DNA of 34,982 nt from Ruminococcus sp. (GTDB lineage: Bacteria; Bacillota; Clostridia; Oscillospirales; Ruminococcaceae), in assembly GCA_017649325.1 (NCBI GenBank), contig JAGCHA010000085.1, positions 1 through 34,982 on the forward strand, written 5' to 3'. Made by a program: the position numbers and the translations under genes. The notes under the pieces are model-generated. The model did not search any database. It was not told where the DNA came from and was given only the letters and a program-made list of their open reading frames with translations. Shown here piece after piece: positions 1 through 8,373 of the stretch (position 1 is the stretch's first letter; the number at the start of each line of letters is the position of its first letter).

Positions 1-42
1 CGGGGCTCTGCCCCGGACCCTGCAAAGGGACACAGTCCCTTT
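1..42. repeat. Tandem hairpin element at the window edge
   Basis: Two perfect short hairpins lie side by side. The first is CGGGGC-TCT-GCCCCG at 1-15; the second is AAAGGGAC-ACA-GTCCCTTT at 24-42. A third hairpin, CTTCTC/GAGAAG (80-85 with 92-97), follows and is itself bracketed by GCTCGC and GCGAGC. Such GGGGC/AAAGGGA double hairpins are a common dispersed intergenic repeat type in Clostridia. Whether it is part of a larger element cannot be told because the window starts here. It lies beyond the end of the EAL gene and carries no clear T-run for that strand, so it is not called as a terminator. Confidence 0.5.
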
Positions 43-134
43 GAACCCATATTCACGCCGCCGCTCGCAAGCTCGCTCACTTCTCGGAACAGAGAAGTCT
101 TTTCCCGCGAGCCTCAGCAATCAAAGCTGACGGC

Positions 135-2873
135 TCAATTATTCCCGTGCTGTACCTTGCGGTTGTTGACTACGGAATTGATCGTTGAGTTCTGTATCTG
201 CACGTCGCCGCTTCCCGAACAGATGTCATTCGGGTTGCCGCACAGCATATTCATCGTGACAGCAGAATCCATAATGAAGACGTTGCCGCTGCCCTGCGGG
301 TCGCCTATGCCTGTTGCAAAGTCGCCCTCGGAGTCGATGATTATCTCCGCATTCATTATCTTCGTGTTCACGTCGCCGTCTATCGCTCCGATACATGAAT
401 GCTTCGCCGAACGCATCTTTATGCTGATACGTCCCTTCTTGATGAGTATGCTGCCTTCGCCCTCCTCGAGCGAGCCTATGCCTACTGCCTGCGCACCTGT
501 GCAGAACATATTTATGTCGCCTGCACACGAGATCGTGGCGATGCCCTTGCAGCTGCCTATACCCGTCACCCTGATACCCGAAACGGTTATGTCAAGGTCG
601 CACTTCTCGTCTATCTCAATGTTGGCGTCGCCGTTGTAGCTTCCTATCGCGAGTCCGTTGTGACTGTACATATACAGCTTAGTCTTGCCCGAAAGCAGCT
701 TTATCTCGCTCTCGTCGTCGTTGTAGCCGCCGCCTATGCACACGGTCTCCATGCCGTTGCAGATTATCTCGAGCGTGCCCTGCATATCTACCGTGATATC
801 ACCGTAGCCATGGTCGTAGTCGTTGCCGATGCCGATACCCGCCGAGGCGTAGCAGTCGATAGTAAGCGAGCCCTTGCCCGTCAGCTCGAACTGCGAGCCC
901 ATTGGCACATATATGCCCGAGTAGCCGAGCTTGTTGTTCTTCGAGACGATGAGCACGAGACGGGCATATTCGCCGACAGAGATGGTCGGCTTGCTGTTGC
1001 CGCTGACCATATTCACGTTTTTCAGCGTCAGCTCGCAGCTGTGGTTGTCCATTACCGAGATGTTCATCTTGACCTGCTTGTCGGGGTCGCCGACGATGGT
1101 CAGCTTGCTCTGGTAGATGTGGATGTCCGTGTACTTCTCGAGAGCGAGTTTCAGCAGGTCTATCTCCGTATCGTTCCTTGCGGCGTATATCTTCCTTGTG
1201 CCGTTCGGACGCGTTTCGAGGTTGGTCTTGATTATCTCGTCCTTGACGTCCTTCGCTATGCTGTCGAGGAAGAGAGGCTTCGGCTTGGACGTGTAGTAGC
1301 CCTGAACAAGGTCTATGCCGAGGCGTATCACCGTTTTGAGCTCCTGCGCCGTTTCAACGCCCTCCGCGAGCGACTGGAGCTGATTGTCGCGGCAGAACTC
1401 GATTATCTGCGTGACAAGCTGCTGCTTTTTCAGGTCGTTGTGGATGTCCGCGATGAGTGAGCGGTCTATCTTTACGTAGTCGGGCTTGTACTTCAGGAGG
1501 TTGGTGAGGTTAGAGTAGCCCGTGCCGTAGTCGTCGATAGCGAGCTGGGAATGCGTGAATGAGAGGCGCTTGCGGAGCGTCTCTATGCCATCGGCTGTGG
1601 CGTCGCTGTCCTCGACTATCTCGATGACTACCTTTTCGAGGAGTTCGCCGAATGTGAGATAGAGTTCGTTGAAGTCCTCTTCCGTCAGCATATAGTCAGA
1701 CATCGAGTTGATGAAGAGCTTCTTGGTCGCGAATACCTGCTGGTTCTCGCTAAGGAGACGCAGGGTGTTGAAGAAGGTGAGCTTCTCTATCGAATAGAGG
1801 TTGTTCTGCTCCGAGGCTATCGAGAGTATCTGCTTCGGCTCCATTTTTATGTCGCCGACCGTGCGCATAAGTGCCTCGTACGCGACTATCTCACCCGTGG
1901 TCGTCTCGATTATGGGCTGGACGTAGTACATCAGCATATTGTCCATGACGATGCGCGTCAGGAGCTGTGCATTCTTGTAGGAGTCTTTCTCGCGGACGTA
2001 GTTCTCCTCGGAGAACCAGTTGATAACGTGTCTGCGGTCGGCGCGTGCCTCGTACAGCGCAAACTCCGAGTAGTTGACGAGCATATTGAAGTCCGATGCC
2101 TCGTCGGGGTACGACGAACAGCCGATGGAAAGGCTCAGGCGGCTCTTGTCGGAGATGTCGATTATCTCGCCGAAGTCATCGGTGAGGATACAGCTCTGCA
2201 CTGCCTCGTCCATGCTGTTGAGGACATTGTATATCTGCATCTTGTCGCAGTTCATGAAGAAGGCGAATATCTCGTAGTTGGACTTCGCTCCGATGATGAT
2301 ATTGTCGCTCGCAAAACTCTTCAGTGTCTCCGCGACCGACGCGATACAGCTGTTGGTGCTGTCGACGGTCAGGAACGAGCCGAGCTTCTCGATGCCGTTG
2401 AGGTAAAGCGTGGCGAGACAGCAGTTCTTGACCTCGGGCAGGAGCTTCTTTATCTTCTGCGAGAACGACGGATATGAGGGCAGACGCATTACGGGGTCGT
2501 ACTCGATAAAGCTGCTGTTTTCGTTCTCCTCCGAGAAGCGGCGTGAGAAGTCCTGCACAAAGCCGAGCCACTCGTCGCTGCTCTCGTATATGTTCATCTT
2601 TATGTATTTGGTCGTGCTGTTGTTCGTGAAGCGGTAGATGTGCTTCTGTCCCTCAACGGGAGATTTCGATATCTTCTCGAGGAGGTTGAAGAACTCGAAC
2701 TCGTTGAGCCTGGTGCTCGTACAGGCGAGCATTCGGCAGGCGGATTCGTCGAGGTAGGCGGATTTCTCCTTCGCTATGTAGGTGAAAGCGCCTATATTGC
2801 CGACGAACTGCTGGAAGACCTCCCAGTCGTGGCTCAGCTCAGGAGGTTTTTTTGAAAGGTCAAAAATACTCAT
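135..2873 (-). CDS. EAL-domain c-di-GMP phosphodiesterase-like protein with degenerate GGDEF and C-terminal beta-helix-like repeats
   Basis: 912 residues, with no signal peptide or membrane segment seen, so probably cytoplasmic. Residues 1-120 may be a PAS-like sensor. Residues about 122-295 form a GGDEF domain whose signature is replaced by SNYEIF (198-203), so it is probably not a cyclase. Residues about 303-535 are an EAL domain that keeps the expected catalytic set: E333 of EAL, N389, E418, D447-D448, K468, E504 and Q524. It therefore probably hydrolyses c-di-GMP. Residues about 575-912 carry at least seven turns of roughly 27-30 residues, each ending in a G-I-G or similar motif, like the GAGIGG-type beta-helix repeats of secreted Firmicutes proteins. 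That is odd for a cytoplasmic protein. The ATG at 2873 is chosen over an in-frame ATG at 2894 because AAAGGAG lies just upstream of it. The gene is monocistronic with its own promoter. Confidence 0.9.
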   Translation of the reverse strand: MSIFDLSKKPPELSHDWEVFQQFVGNIGAFTYIAKEKSAYLDESACRMLACTSTRLNEFEFFNLLEKISKSPVEGQKHIYRFTNNSTTKYIKMNIYESSDEWLGFVQDFSRRFSEENENSSFIEYDPVMRLPSYPSFSQKIKKLLPEVKNCCLATLYLNGIEKLGSFLTVDSTNSCIASVAETLKSFASDNIIIGAKSNYEIFAFFMNCDKMQIYNVLNSMDEAVQSCILTDDFGEIIDISDKSRLSLSIGCSSYPDEASDFNMLVNYSEFALYEARADRRHVINWFSEENYVREKDSYKNAQLLTRIVMDNMLMYYVQPIIETTTGEIVAYEALMRTVGDIKMEPKQILSIASEQNNLYSIEKLTFFNTLRLLSENQQVFATKKLFINSMSDYMLTEEDFNELYLTFGELLEKVVIEIVEDSDATADGIETLRKRLSFTHSQLAIDDYGTGYSNLTNLLKYKPDYVKIDRSLIADIHNDLKKQQLVTQIIEFCRDNQLQSLAEGVETAQELKTVIRLGIDLVQGYYTSKPKPLFLDSIAKDVKDEIIKTNLETRPNGTRKIYAARNDTEIDLLKLALEKYTDIHIYQSKLTIVGDPDKQVKMNISVMDNHSCELTLKNVNMVSGNSKPTISVGEYARLVLIVSKNNKLGYSGIYVPMGSQFELTGKGSLTIDCYASAGIGIGNDYDHGYGDITVDMQGTLEIICNGMETVCIGGGYNDDESEIKLLSGKTKLYMYSHNGLAIGSYNGDANIEIDEKCDLDITVSGIRVTGIGSCKGIATISCAGDINMFCTGAQAVGIGSLEEGEGSILIKKGRISIKMRSAKHSCIGAIDGDVNTKIMNAEIIIDSEGDFATGIGDPQGSGNVFIMDSAVTMNMLCGNPNDICSGSGDVQIQNSTINSVVNNRKVQHGNN

Positions 2874-2887
2874 AAGCGCTCCTTTGA

Positions 2888-2930
2888 TCCGCATTGATGC
2901 GGAGCTGCTTTCTCGGTGAGCAGCTCACCG
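2888..2930 (-). promoter_or_regulatory. Structured 5' leader of the EAL gene with alternative hairpins
   Basis: Read on the minus strand, the leader contains hairpin A CGGTGAG-CTG-CTCACCG (2914-2930), then AGCAGCTC, then hairpin C TCCGCAT-CA-ATGCGGA (2888-2903), then AAAGGAG and the start codon. The segment GAGCTGCT inside A (2919-2926) is an exact reverse complement of AGCAGCTC (2902-2909), which also touches the first bases of C. Pairing A and pairing B therefore exclude each other. This layout resembles a riboswitch or attenuator, but no known class is recognised and the ligand, if any, is unknown. Confidence 0.4.
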
Positions 2931-2968
2931 TAGTTGATACTGTCTGAAAACGATATTAATTCATTATT

Positions 2969-2997
2969 ATTATAGCACATTCCCGACTTCATTGCAA
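2969..2997 (-). promoter_or_regulatory. Sigma-A-type promoter of the EAL gene
   Basis: On the minus strand there is TTGCAA, a 17-base spacer, then TATAAT. The predicted start lies near 2962, leaving a leader of about 90 bases before the ATG at 2873. The stretch between this promoter and the divergent one at 3212 is AT-rich and shows no gene. Confidence 0.7.
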
Positions 2998-3211
2998 CAT
3001 AAAAACAAAAAATTTACGTTATATTCATTATATAGGATGTGCGGCAGGAGCTTTTGCGGATGACAGTAATTTGTGAACAAAAATCGGTTTTCGTAACAGG
3101 CAATTGTTGAAAACTTACCCGCCGAGCAGTGCTTTTTTCGTTCACTATCTGCCGATTTCACGCTTTTTGTTGATTTTTGTTCATTCTGCGAAATTATTAA
3201 TAAAAAACATA

Positions 3212-3240
3212 TTGCAATGCCGAGAAAAATATGATACAAT
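3212..3240 (+). promoter_or_regulatory. Sigma-A-type promoter of the NfeD-SPFH pair
   Basis: TTGCAA, a 17-base spacer and TACAAT lie about 40 bases upstream of the NfeD start, whose SD is AAAGGGGGG. The gene-free interval 2998-3211, between this promoter and the divergent EAL promoter, holds nothing else I can support. Confidence 0.65.
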
Positions 3241-3279
3241 AATGGCGTAGGGTGAGATGTCCGCGAAAGGGGGGATTTC

Positions 3280-3714
3280 ATGGACGTTATTATCTGGGCT
3301 ATTCTCGTTATAGCTTTCGTCATCGCTGAGATCGCTACGGTGCAGCTCGTTTCTGTGTGGTTCGCCGCAGGTGCTCTCTTGACGATGATACTCGTCTTCT
3401 TCTTCGATATACCCATTATCGGGCAGGTCGGTATCTTTATCGGCTCTTCTGCCCTCTTCCTCGCTCTGACGATGCCGTTCATCATCAGAAAAAGAAAGAA
3501 AAATGGTTATATCCCCACGAATTCTGAACTTGAAGTGGGCCGTACCGCACGGGTCATCGAAGAGGTCAACACCGACAACGGCACGGGTCGTGTCAGGGTC
3601 GGGGGCGTCGACTGGAGCGCTGTCTCTGCTGACGATTCCGTCATCCCATGCGATACTGTCGTTACGGTCACTGCCGTGAACGGCGCAAAACTCACAGTAA
3701 AACCTAAGAATTAA
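3280..3714 (+). CDS. NfeD-family membrane protein
   Basis: 144 residues. Two or three hydrophobic helices occupy about residues 1-70, followed by a charged KRKKN segment and a C-terminal OB-fold-like domain (about 80-144) with the typical G-x-a-r-V and G-x-x-W-x-A pattern: GRVRVGGVDWSA, then VVTVTAVNGAKLTVKP. This is the short NfeD form without a serine-protease domain. Short NfeD proteins are usually encoded next to an SPFH/stomatin protein, and here the SPFH gene follows after 15 bases with its own AGGAGG, so the two form an operon. The proposed family role is membrane-microdomain organisation; nothing in the sequence gives a specific job. Confidence 0.9.
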   Translation: MDVIIWAILVIAFVIAEIATVQLVSVWFAAGALLTMILVFFFDIPIIGQVGIFIGSSALFLALTMPFIIRKRKKNGYIPTNSELEVGRTARVIEEVNTDNGTGRVRVGGVDWSAVSADDSVIPCDTVVTVTAVNGAKLTVKPKN

Positions 3715-3729
3715 CAGGAGGAAATTGTT

Positions 3730-4725
3730 ATGGATTTCAACACAGACGGTATTTTCGGACTCTTTGCACTGGTCATACTGATAGTCATTGCTATTCTGTT
3801 CTTCATGTTCATCAGATGCTTCAGGATAGTACCGCAGGCTCACGTTTTCGTTATCGAGCGGTTCGGCTCGTTCAAGTGCGAGTGGGAGACAGGTATTCAC
3901 TTCCTCTTACCATTCATCGACCGTATCGCGGGTAAGGTTTCCCTTAAGGAAAAGGTCGTTGACTTCAAGCCGCAGCCCGTTATCACCAAGGATAACGTTA
4001 CCATGCAGATAGATACCGTAGTATTCTATAAGGTAACAAACGCTAAACAGTATATCTACGGCGTTGAGAGACCTCTCGCGGCTATCGAGAACCTCTCGGC
4101 TACTACGCTCCGTAATATCATCGGTGAGCTCGAGCTCGACTCGACTCTCACCTCGCGTGATACTATCAATACCAACATCACTGCTATCCTCGACCAGGCG
4201 ACCGACCGCTGGGGTATCAAGGTGGAGCGCGTTGAGCTCAAGAACATCATCCCGCCCCGTGAGATACAGGACGCTATGGAGAAGCAGATGAAGGCTGAGC
4301 GTGAGCGCCGTGAGAAGATACTCCAGGCTGAGGGTGACAAGAAGTCGCAGATACTCGTTGCCGAGGGTGAAAAGGAGTCGCAGATACTCCGTGCACAGGC
4401 TAAGAAGGAAGCTCAGATACTCGAGGCTGAGGCTGAGAAGCAGGCTATGATACTCCGCGCCGATGCCGTGAGAGAGCAGAAAGTGCTCGAGGCTACCGGT
4501 GAGGCACAGGCTATCGAGCTCGTTCAGCAGGCTGTCGCTGATAGCCTTGTAAAGCTCAATAACGCTTCGCCCAACGAGAAGGTAATTCAGCTCAAGTCGC
4601 TCGAGGCATTCGCAAAGGCTGCCGACGGAAAGGCTACTAAGATAATCATACCGAGCGAGATACAGGGTCTCGCAGGACTCGCCGCAGGGCTCAAGGGCAT
4701 TGCGGAGTCCGATAAAAATCAGTAA
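3730..4725 (+). CDS. SPFH/stomatin-like (paraslipin, QmcA-type) membrane protein
   Basis: 331 residues. An N-terminal membrane helix (about 8-28) is followed by an SPFH/Band 7 domain (about 30-190) with the family pattern IVPQAHVFVIERFG, then VERVELKNIIPPREIQDAM. A long coiled coil (about 190-265) is built from repeated ILxAEGxKxSQ-type units, and an Ala/Gly-rich tail ends near GLAGLAAGLKGI. Proteins of this family oligomerise on the membrane and often accompany NfeD, as here. The length is normal and nothing is missing. The gene ends at a strong bidirectional hairpin shared with the convergent dockerin operon. Confidence 0.93.
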   Translation: MDFNTDGIFGLFALVILIVIAILFFMFIRCFRIVPQAHVFVIERFGSFKCEWETGIHFLLPFIDRIAGKVSLKEKVVDFKPQPVITKDNVTMQIDTVVFYKVTNAKQYIYGVERPLAAIENLSATTLRNIIGELELDSTLTSRDTINTNITAILDQATDRWGIKVERVELKNIIPPREIQDAMEKQMKAERERREKILQAEGDKKSQILVAEGEKESQILRAQAKKEAQILEAEAEKQAMILRADAVREQKVLEATGEAQAIELVQQAVADSLVKLNNASPNEKVIQLKSLEAFAKAADGKATKIIIPSEIQGLAGLAAGLKGIAESDKNQ

Positions 4726-4740
4726 CATATCTCCCTACAA

Positions 4741-4770
4741 AAAAAGCTGACCGGAAGGTCAGCTTTTTTA
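4741..4770. terminator. Bidirectional intrinsic terminator
   Basis: A 12-bp perfect stem, AAAAAGCTGACC/GGTCAGCTTTTT with loop GGAA, ends in a T-run on both strands. It lies between the convergent SPFH gene (stop at 4725) and dockerin gene (stop at 4815) and can serve both. Confidence 0.9.
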
Positions 4771-4814
4771 TTGCAGTTGGAAAAACGAGTTCGCTGTTAA
4801 GCAATGTTTGCGGG

Positions 4815-5531
4815 TCAGTCCCATGTGGGGGTGCCGCCTGTGGATGCGATGGAGTAGTAGACAAGTATGCGTGAGGCATCCTTGGCGTCTATCTTGTTGT
4901 CGCCGTTGACATTGGCTGCCATTTTCTGTCCTTCGGTGAAGTTGCCCTCTGCTCCTGTGGACATCTTGGAGTAGTATACGAGCACGTTCGAGGCGTCCTT
5001 GGCGTCTATCTTGCCGTCCTGATTGACGTCGCCGCGCGTGAAGGCTTTGAGGTGGTACGCTACCTGAACGCCCGACTCTGTGTCAGCTGTGTCCCAGTCA
5101 TTGTCGGAAATGACGTCGTCTATGACAAATGTGTAAGTGTATTCCTTGAAGCTGTCGGGGTTATCATTGCCGTCGGGAACGGTAAACTCTGCTGTAAACG
5201 GCTTTACGCTCACACCTGTGGGGGTGACTGTGAGGAGGTAGTTCCTGTAGTCGTCTTCTGTATTGTCTCTTCCCTCGATATCAAAGGTCGCAGAGGTGTT
5301 CTCGGCGAGCTCCTTGACGTAGTACGGCTCTGCCTTGCCCTCGGGCGAATCAAAGGTGATGCTCACATTTGCGCTCATGCCCTCGGGGAGAGTTACGGTA
5401 ACGCTTCCGTTGACGTCGTTCTTATTGAAGTGCGGGAAAACGGGCTCTTCCGCCGCAAAAGCGTTCACAGTGGGCATTGCTGCCAGAATTGCCGCTGCCA
5501 TGGAAGCTGAAAGCAGTTTTTTCTGTATCAT
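4815..5531 (-). CDS. Secreted dockerin type I protein of unknown function
   Basis: 238 residues. A signal peptide (MIQKKLL, hydrophobic core, cut near AFA-AEE) is followed by a region of about 25-165 with beta-sandwich-like character and no catalytic domain I recognise. Two dockerin repeats lie at about 168-232: GDVNQDGKIDAKDASNVLVYY and a second copy with NGDNKIDAKDASRILVYY. Both keep the calcium-loop pattern D-x-N-x-D-G-x-I-D. Dockerins bind cohesins of a scaffoldin, so the protein probably joins a cell-surface or cellulosome-like complex. The start at 5531 lies 2 bases after the stop of the upstream SGNH gene, and its SD (AAAGGAA) sits inside that gene, so translation is probably coupled. 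It is the last gene of the five-gene operon. Confidence 0.88.
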   Translation of the reverse strand: MIQKKLLSASMAAAILAAMPTVNAFAAEEPVFPHFNKNDVNGSVTVTLPEGMSANVSITFDSPEGKAEPYYVKELAENTSATFDIEGRDNTEDDYRNYLLTVTPTGVSVKPFTAEFTVPDGNDNPDSFKEYTYTFVIDDVISDNDWDTADTESGVQVAYHLKAFTRGDVNQDGKIDAKDASNVLVYYSKMSTGAEGNFTEGQKMAANVNGDNKIDAKDASRILVYYSIASTGGTPTWD

Positions 5532-5533
5532 TG

Positions 5534-6943
5534 TTACTGTTCCTTTCTTATGAGTTTGTCTGCGGGGACTTCGACCGCAACGGTGTGCCCGTCGCTGCAC
5601 TGAGTGAATATCTCGATGCTGTCAAATTCCGTATCCGCTGGGATATATGCCGAGAAGCCGTTTCCGCAGTCGGAGTATTCGCTCGCGCGGAAAGCCTCAA
5701 AAGTTGTGCCGTTTACGGTGATGTACACGCTCGTATCGTGACCGCTGAAAAAGGTGTCGGGAAGTGCTCCCGTGATGAGCGTGAATGCGCCGTTTTGCTT
5801 GATGTACGCGGATATCTCGCCGTCATAGAGCGACGGTGTGAAGAAGACCATATCCTCTGCAACCTCTGGGGCGGGCATGAACGGCGCTGTCTGAGCAAGC
5901 CGCGGGAGGTTGCGCTCGACTATCTCAAGTATGACTGTGTCGCCCTTTGAGATAGCTGCCTCGTCAAAGCGGTAGGGCGTGATGCGCGAGAATTCGGCAC
6001 TTGCGAACATCTCCGCCATGTAGGGGAGTATAGCCTCGCCGAAGGAGTCGCGGTACATCAGCAGACTGCCTTCGCCGCTCTCGCTGACGGTATCGATCGT
6101 GACATCGTCGAGAGCTTTGAAGCGTCCCTGATACTCGTATGTGAAAGCGTGGTCGCTGTTGACCTGCGTGTCCTTTGCGTCCTCTGCGGGGTATATCATT
6201 GCCGCGAGGTCGCCGAGACGTCCGTTAGCCTCAACAGTCCAGTTGTCCGCAGGGCAGGTCTCCCTGCCGAGAGCGCCCATTATAGCACAGTGTCCCGCAT
6301 AAGCGCCGAGGTTGTTCCAGTGGGTGTCGGTCGCGTGGTAGAGCGGTATGCTCGAACCCGTGTCCGCGAGAGCCGCCTTCATATCAAGGTAGAAGCTTTC
6401 TCCCGCAAGTTCAGCCGAAAGGAGCTCGTAGTTGTCGGGAGCGTCCGCGGGGACGTAGTTGAACGGCATATGCTCGGGGTATAGCGAGCTCTTGTTCGGC
6501 ACGGAGGTGAACAGGAAGCTCTTGCCGCTGCGCTCGCAGTATTCGTTCACGAGCCGCAGGTCGTGGCAGATGCCGCTTATCTGCCGCGCGTTCATGGTGT
6601 TGATGTTGAGGTAGTCGTCAAGGGTGGCGCTGTAGTAGAGCCAGCCGTCCGTGCCGTCGATGACGTCGGTGTTGGGGGAGGTGGCGGTCAGCGCCGTCTT
6701 TATGCGTCCGTCGGCGGTGACGAGCTGCTGACGGAATGCGAAGTGCTCGGAGAAGTAGTCTCCGAGGTCGGACAAATAGTTTATGTTGAGTTCGCCCTCT
6801 GCCGTTTTCAGCTTAGGGAATTCCGACAAAGCGCGGTTCTCCTTGGACTCGCCGTCCTTTACGAACGGCATCAGTACCGATGGGATAAGACAGACGCCAA
6901 TGAATGCGCCTGTGTAAAGCCTGTAAAGTATGTTCTTTTTCAT
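5534..6943 (-). CDS. AlgJ/AlgX-like (DHHW family) SGNH-fold acyltransferase partner
   Basis: 469 residues. A single N-terminal membrane anchor (about 8-27) precedes an extracytoplasmic SGNH-like domain. The catalytic set is visible: D206-T-H208-W for the Asp-His pair, and S300 in YRDSFG as nucleophile. In alginate, cellulose and related systems, such proteins take acyl groups from an MBOAT protein and place them on a surface polysaccharide. Here the MBOAT gene is directly upstream, its stop only 11 bases before this start. The ATG at 6943 is chosen for its GAGGAGG site; an upstream in-frame extension into the MBOAT gene has no such signal. The acceptor polymer is unknown. Confidence 0.88.
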   Translation of the reverse strand: MKKNILYRLYTGAFIGVCLIPSVLMPFVKDGESKENRALSEFPKLKTAEGELNINYLSDLGDYFSEHFAFRQQLVTADGRIKTALTATSPNTDVIDGTDGWLYYSATLDDYLNINTMNARQISGICHDLRLVNEYCERSGKSFLFTSVPNKSSLYPEHMPFNYVPADAPDNYELLSAELAGESFYLDMKAALADTGSSIPLYHATDTHWNNLGAYAGHCAIMGALGRETCPADNWTVEANGRLGDLAAMIYPAEDAKDTQVNSDHAFTYEYQGRFKALDDVTIDTVSESGEGSLLMYRDSFGEAILPYMAEMFASAEFSRITPYRFDEAAISKGDTVILEIVERNLPRLAQTAPFMPAPEVAEDMVFFTPSLYDGEISAYIKQNGAFTLITGALPDTFFSGHDTSVYITVNGTTFEAFRASEYSDCGNGFSAYIPADTEFDSIEIFTQCSDGHTVAVEVPADKLIRKEQ

Positions 6944-6954
6944 CGCGCGCCTCC

Positions 6955-8358
6955 TCAGAATCTGTAATAGATGAACGGGTTGTAGGAAGCCGATGAGAGC
7001 GTTATCACGCACAGCAGGAACATCACCGCTGTCACCGCATACGAACAGACTTCACATACGCCAGCGCGCTTCGTGCTCAGCGCTTTCTTCGTGAGAGCGG
7101 GTATCACGGGGGCGGAGAATACTATCGCCGCCGCCATCATTATCAGGTACATCGGTGTGAGCTGTGACATGAACATCGCCCATTTTGCGTCTCCGCCCGA
7201 GGGAATGAACATATGCCCGATGAAACGGCACGCTGTCGGGAGGTCGTCTGCGCGGAAGAAGACGAATGCCAGTATCGTTACCGCGACCGCGTAGATGTGC
7301 CGCAGCGGACGCAGCCATTTCTGCGGCTTGAGTATACCATAGGATTCAAGCATCATAAATCCGCCGTTGAGGAGTCCCCACACGATGAAGTTGAGGCTTG
7401 CGCCGTGCCACAGTCCCGTGCAGAAGAACACCGCGAGCTTGTTGAAGGCAGTTCTGAGCTTGCCCTTGCGGTTGCCGCCGAGCGGGATGTACAGGTACTC
7501 CTTGAACCACGTAGACACGCTGATGTGCCATCTGCGCCAGAATTCCTGCATGCTCTGCGAGATATAGGGGTAGTCGAAGTTCTCGCGGAACCTGAATCCG
7601 AACATCGCGCCCAGACCTATCGCCATATCGCTGTAGCCGCTGAAGTCGAAGTATATCTGGAAAAGGTAGGATACCGCTCCCAGCCATGCGAGCGGTACCG
7701 ACAGTTCGTCAGTGCCGAGACCGTAGACGTAGTCAGCTGCGAGTGCCATAGTGTTCGCGATGAAGAGCTTCTTGGAAAGTCCCGTGATGAAGCGGCGTAT
7801 TCCGCGCGCGGTCATCTCGGGAGTGCCTTTGCGGTTGTCTATCTGGTCCGCTATGTCGTAATACTTAACGATAGGACCTGCGATGAGCTGCGGGAAGAAC
7901 GTTATGTACAGCGCGAGCTTGTATGGGTTCTTCTGGATATAGCCCGGGGCCTTGTAGGAGTCGATGACGTAGGACATCGCCTGGAACGTATAGAACGATA
8001 TGCCTATCGGCAGGGCGATGTGCGGTACGGGGAGCTTCACGAAGGGGAGCATATTTACTGTCTCCGCCGCAAAGCCGAGATACTTGAACGCGCCGAGCAT
8101 CAGCAGGTTCGCGATAACCGCGGCTGCAAGCGCTGCCCTGCGCGCCTTGTTCTCCTTTTTCATTGCAAGTCCGAAGAAGTAGTTCATGACAATGGAAATT
8201 ATCATCAGAACGACAGCTTTCGGCTCGCCGTATGCGTAGAACGCGATGCTGAATATGAGCAGCAGCACGTTCTTCGCTGTCATTGTCGGTATTATGCGGT
8301 AGAGTATGTATACCGCCGTCAGGAATATGAACAGGAATACGGGACTGCTGAATACCAA
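6955..8358 (-). CDS. MBOAT-family membrane acyltransferase (AlgI/DltB-like)
   Basis: 467 residues with about ten hydrophobic helices. The MBOAT hallmarks are present: the FDFSGYSDMAIGLG segment (about 237-250), the FWRRWHISVSTWFKEYLYIPLGG block (about 273-295) and the catalytic histidine H318 in GLWHGAS. The enzyme passes an acyl (usually acetyl) group across the membrane for an extracytoplasmic SGNH partner, which is the next gene. The start is a TTG at 8358, placed by a strong AAGGAGGAG site 7 bases upstream; no ATG fits the conserved N-terminus VFSSPVFLF. The gap to the upstream lipoprotein gene is 15 bases. Confidence 0.94.
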   Translation of the reverse strand: MVFSSPVFLFIFLTAVYILYRIIPTMTAKNVLLLIFSIAFYAYGEPKAVVLMIISIVMNYFFGLAMKKENKARRAALAAAVIANLLMLGAFKYLGFAAETVNMLPFVKLPVPHIALPIGISFYTFQAMSYVIDSYKAPGYIQKNPYKLALYITFFPQLIAGPIVKYYDIADQIDNRKGTPEMTARGIRRFITGLSKKLFIANTMALAADYVYGLGTDELSVPLAWLGAVSYLFQIYFDFSGYSDMAIGLGAMFGFRFRENFDYPYISQSMQEFWRRWHISVSTWFKEYLYIPLGGNRKGKLRTAFNKLAVFFCTGLWHGASLNFIVWGLLNGGFMMLESYGILKPQKWLRPLRHIYAVAVTILAFVFFRADDLPTACRFIGHMFIPSGGDAKWAMFMSQLTPMYLIMMAAAIVFSAPVIPALTKKALSTKRAGVCEVCSYAVTAVMFLLCVITLSSASYNPFIYYRF

Positions 8359-8373
8359 AACAGCTCCTCCTTA

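Noticed and set aside
98-110. TCTTTTCCCGCGA shared with 17623-17635, both near repeat elements
   Set aside because: Too short to be significant alone; it might be part of a dispersed repeat, but the flanks do not align.
399-1460. Long plus-strand open frame (353 codons) opposite the EAL gene
   Set aside because: It is the antisense shadow of a clearly conserved gene, has no ribosome binding site and encodes low-complexity Val/Ala/Arg/Tyr-rich sequence.
3102-3114. Thirteen-base match AATTGTTGAAAAC also found at 33500-33512, both in divergent promoter regions
   Set aside because: Several 13-base matches are expected by chance in 35 kb, and no palindrome or flanking similarity supports a shared site.
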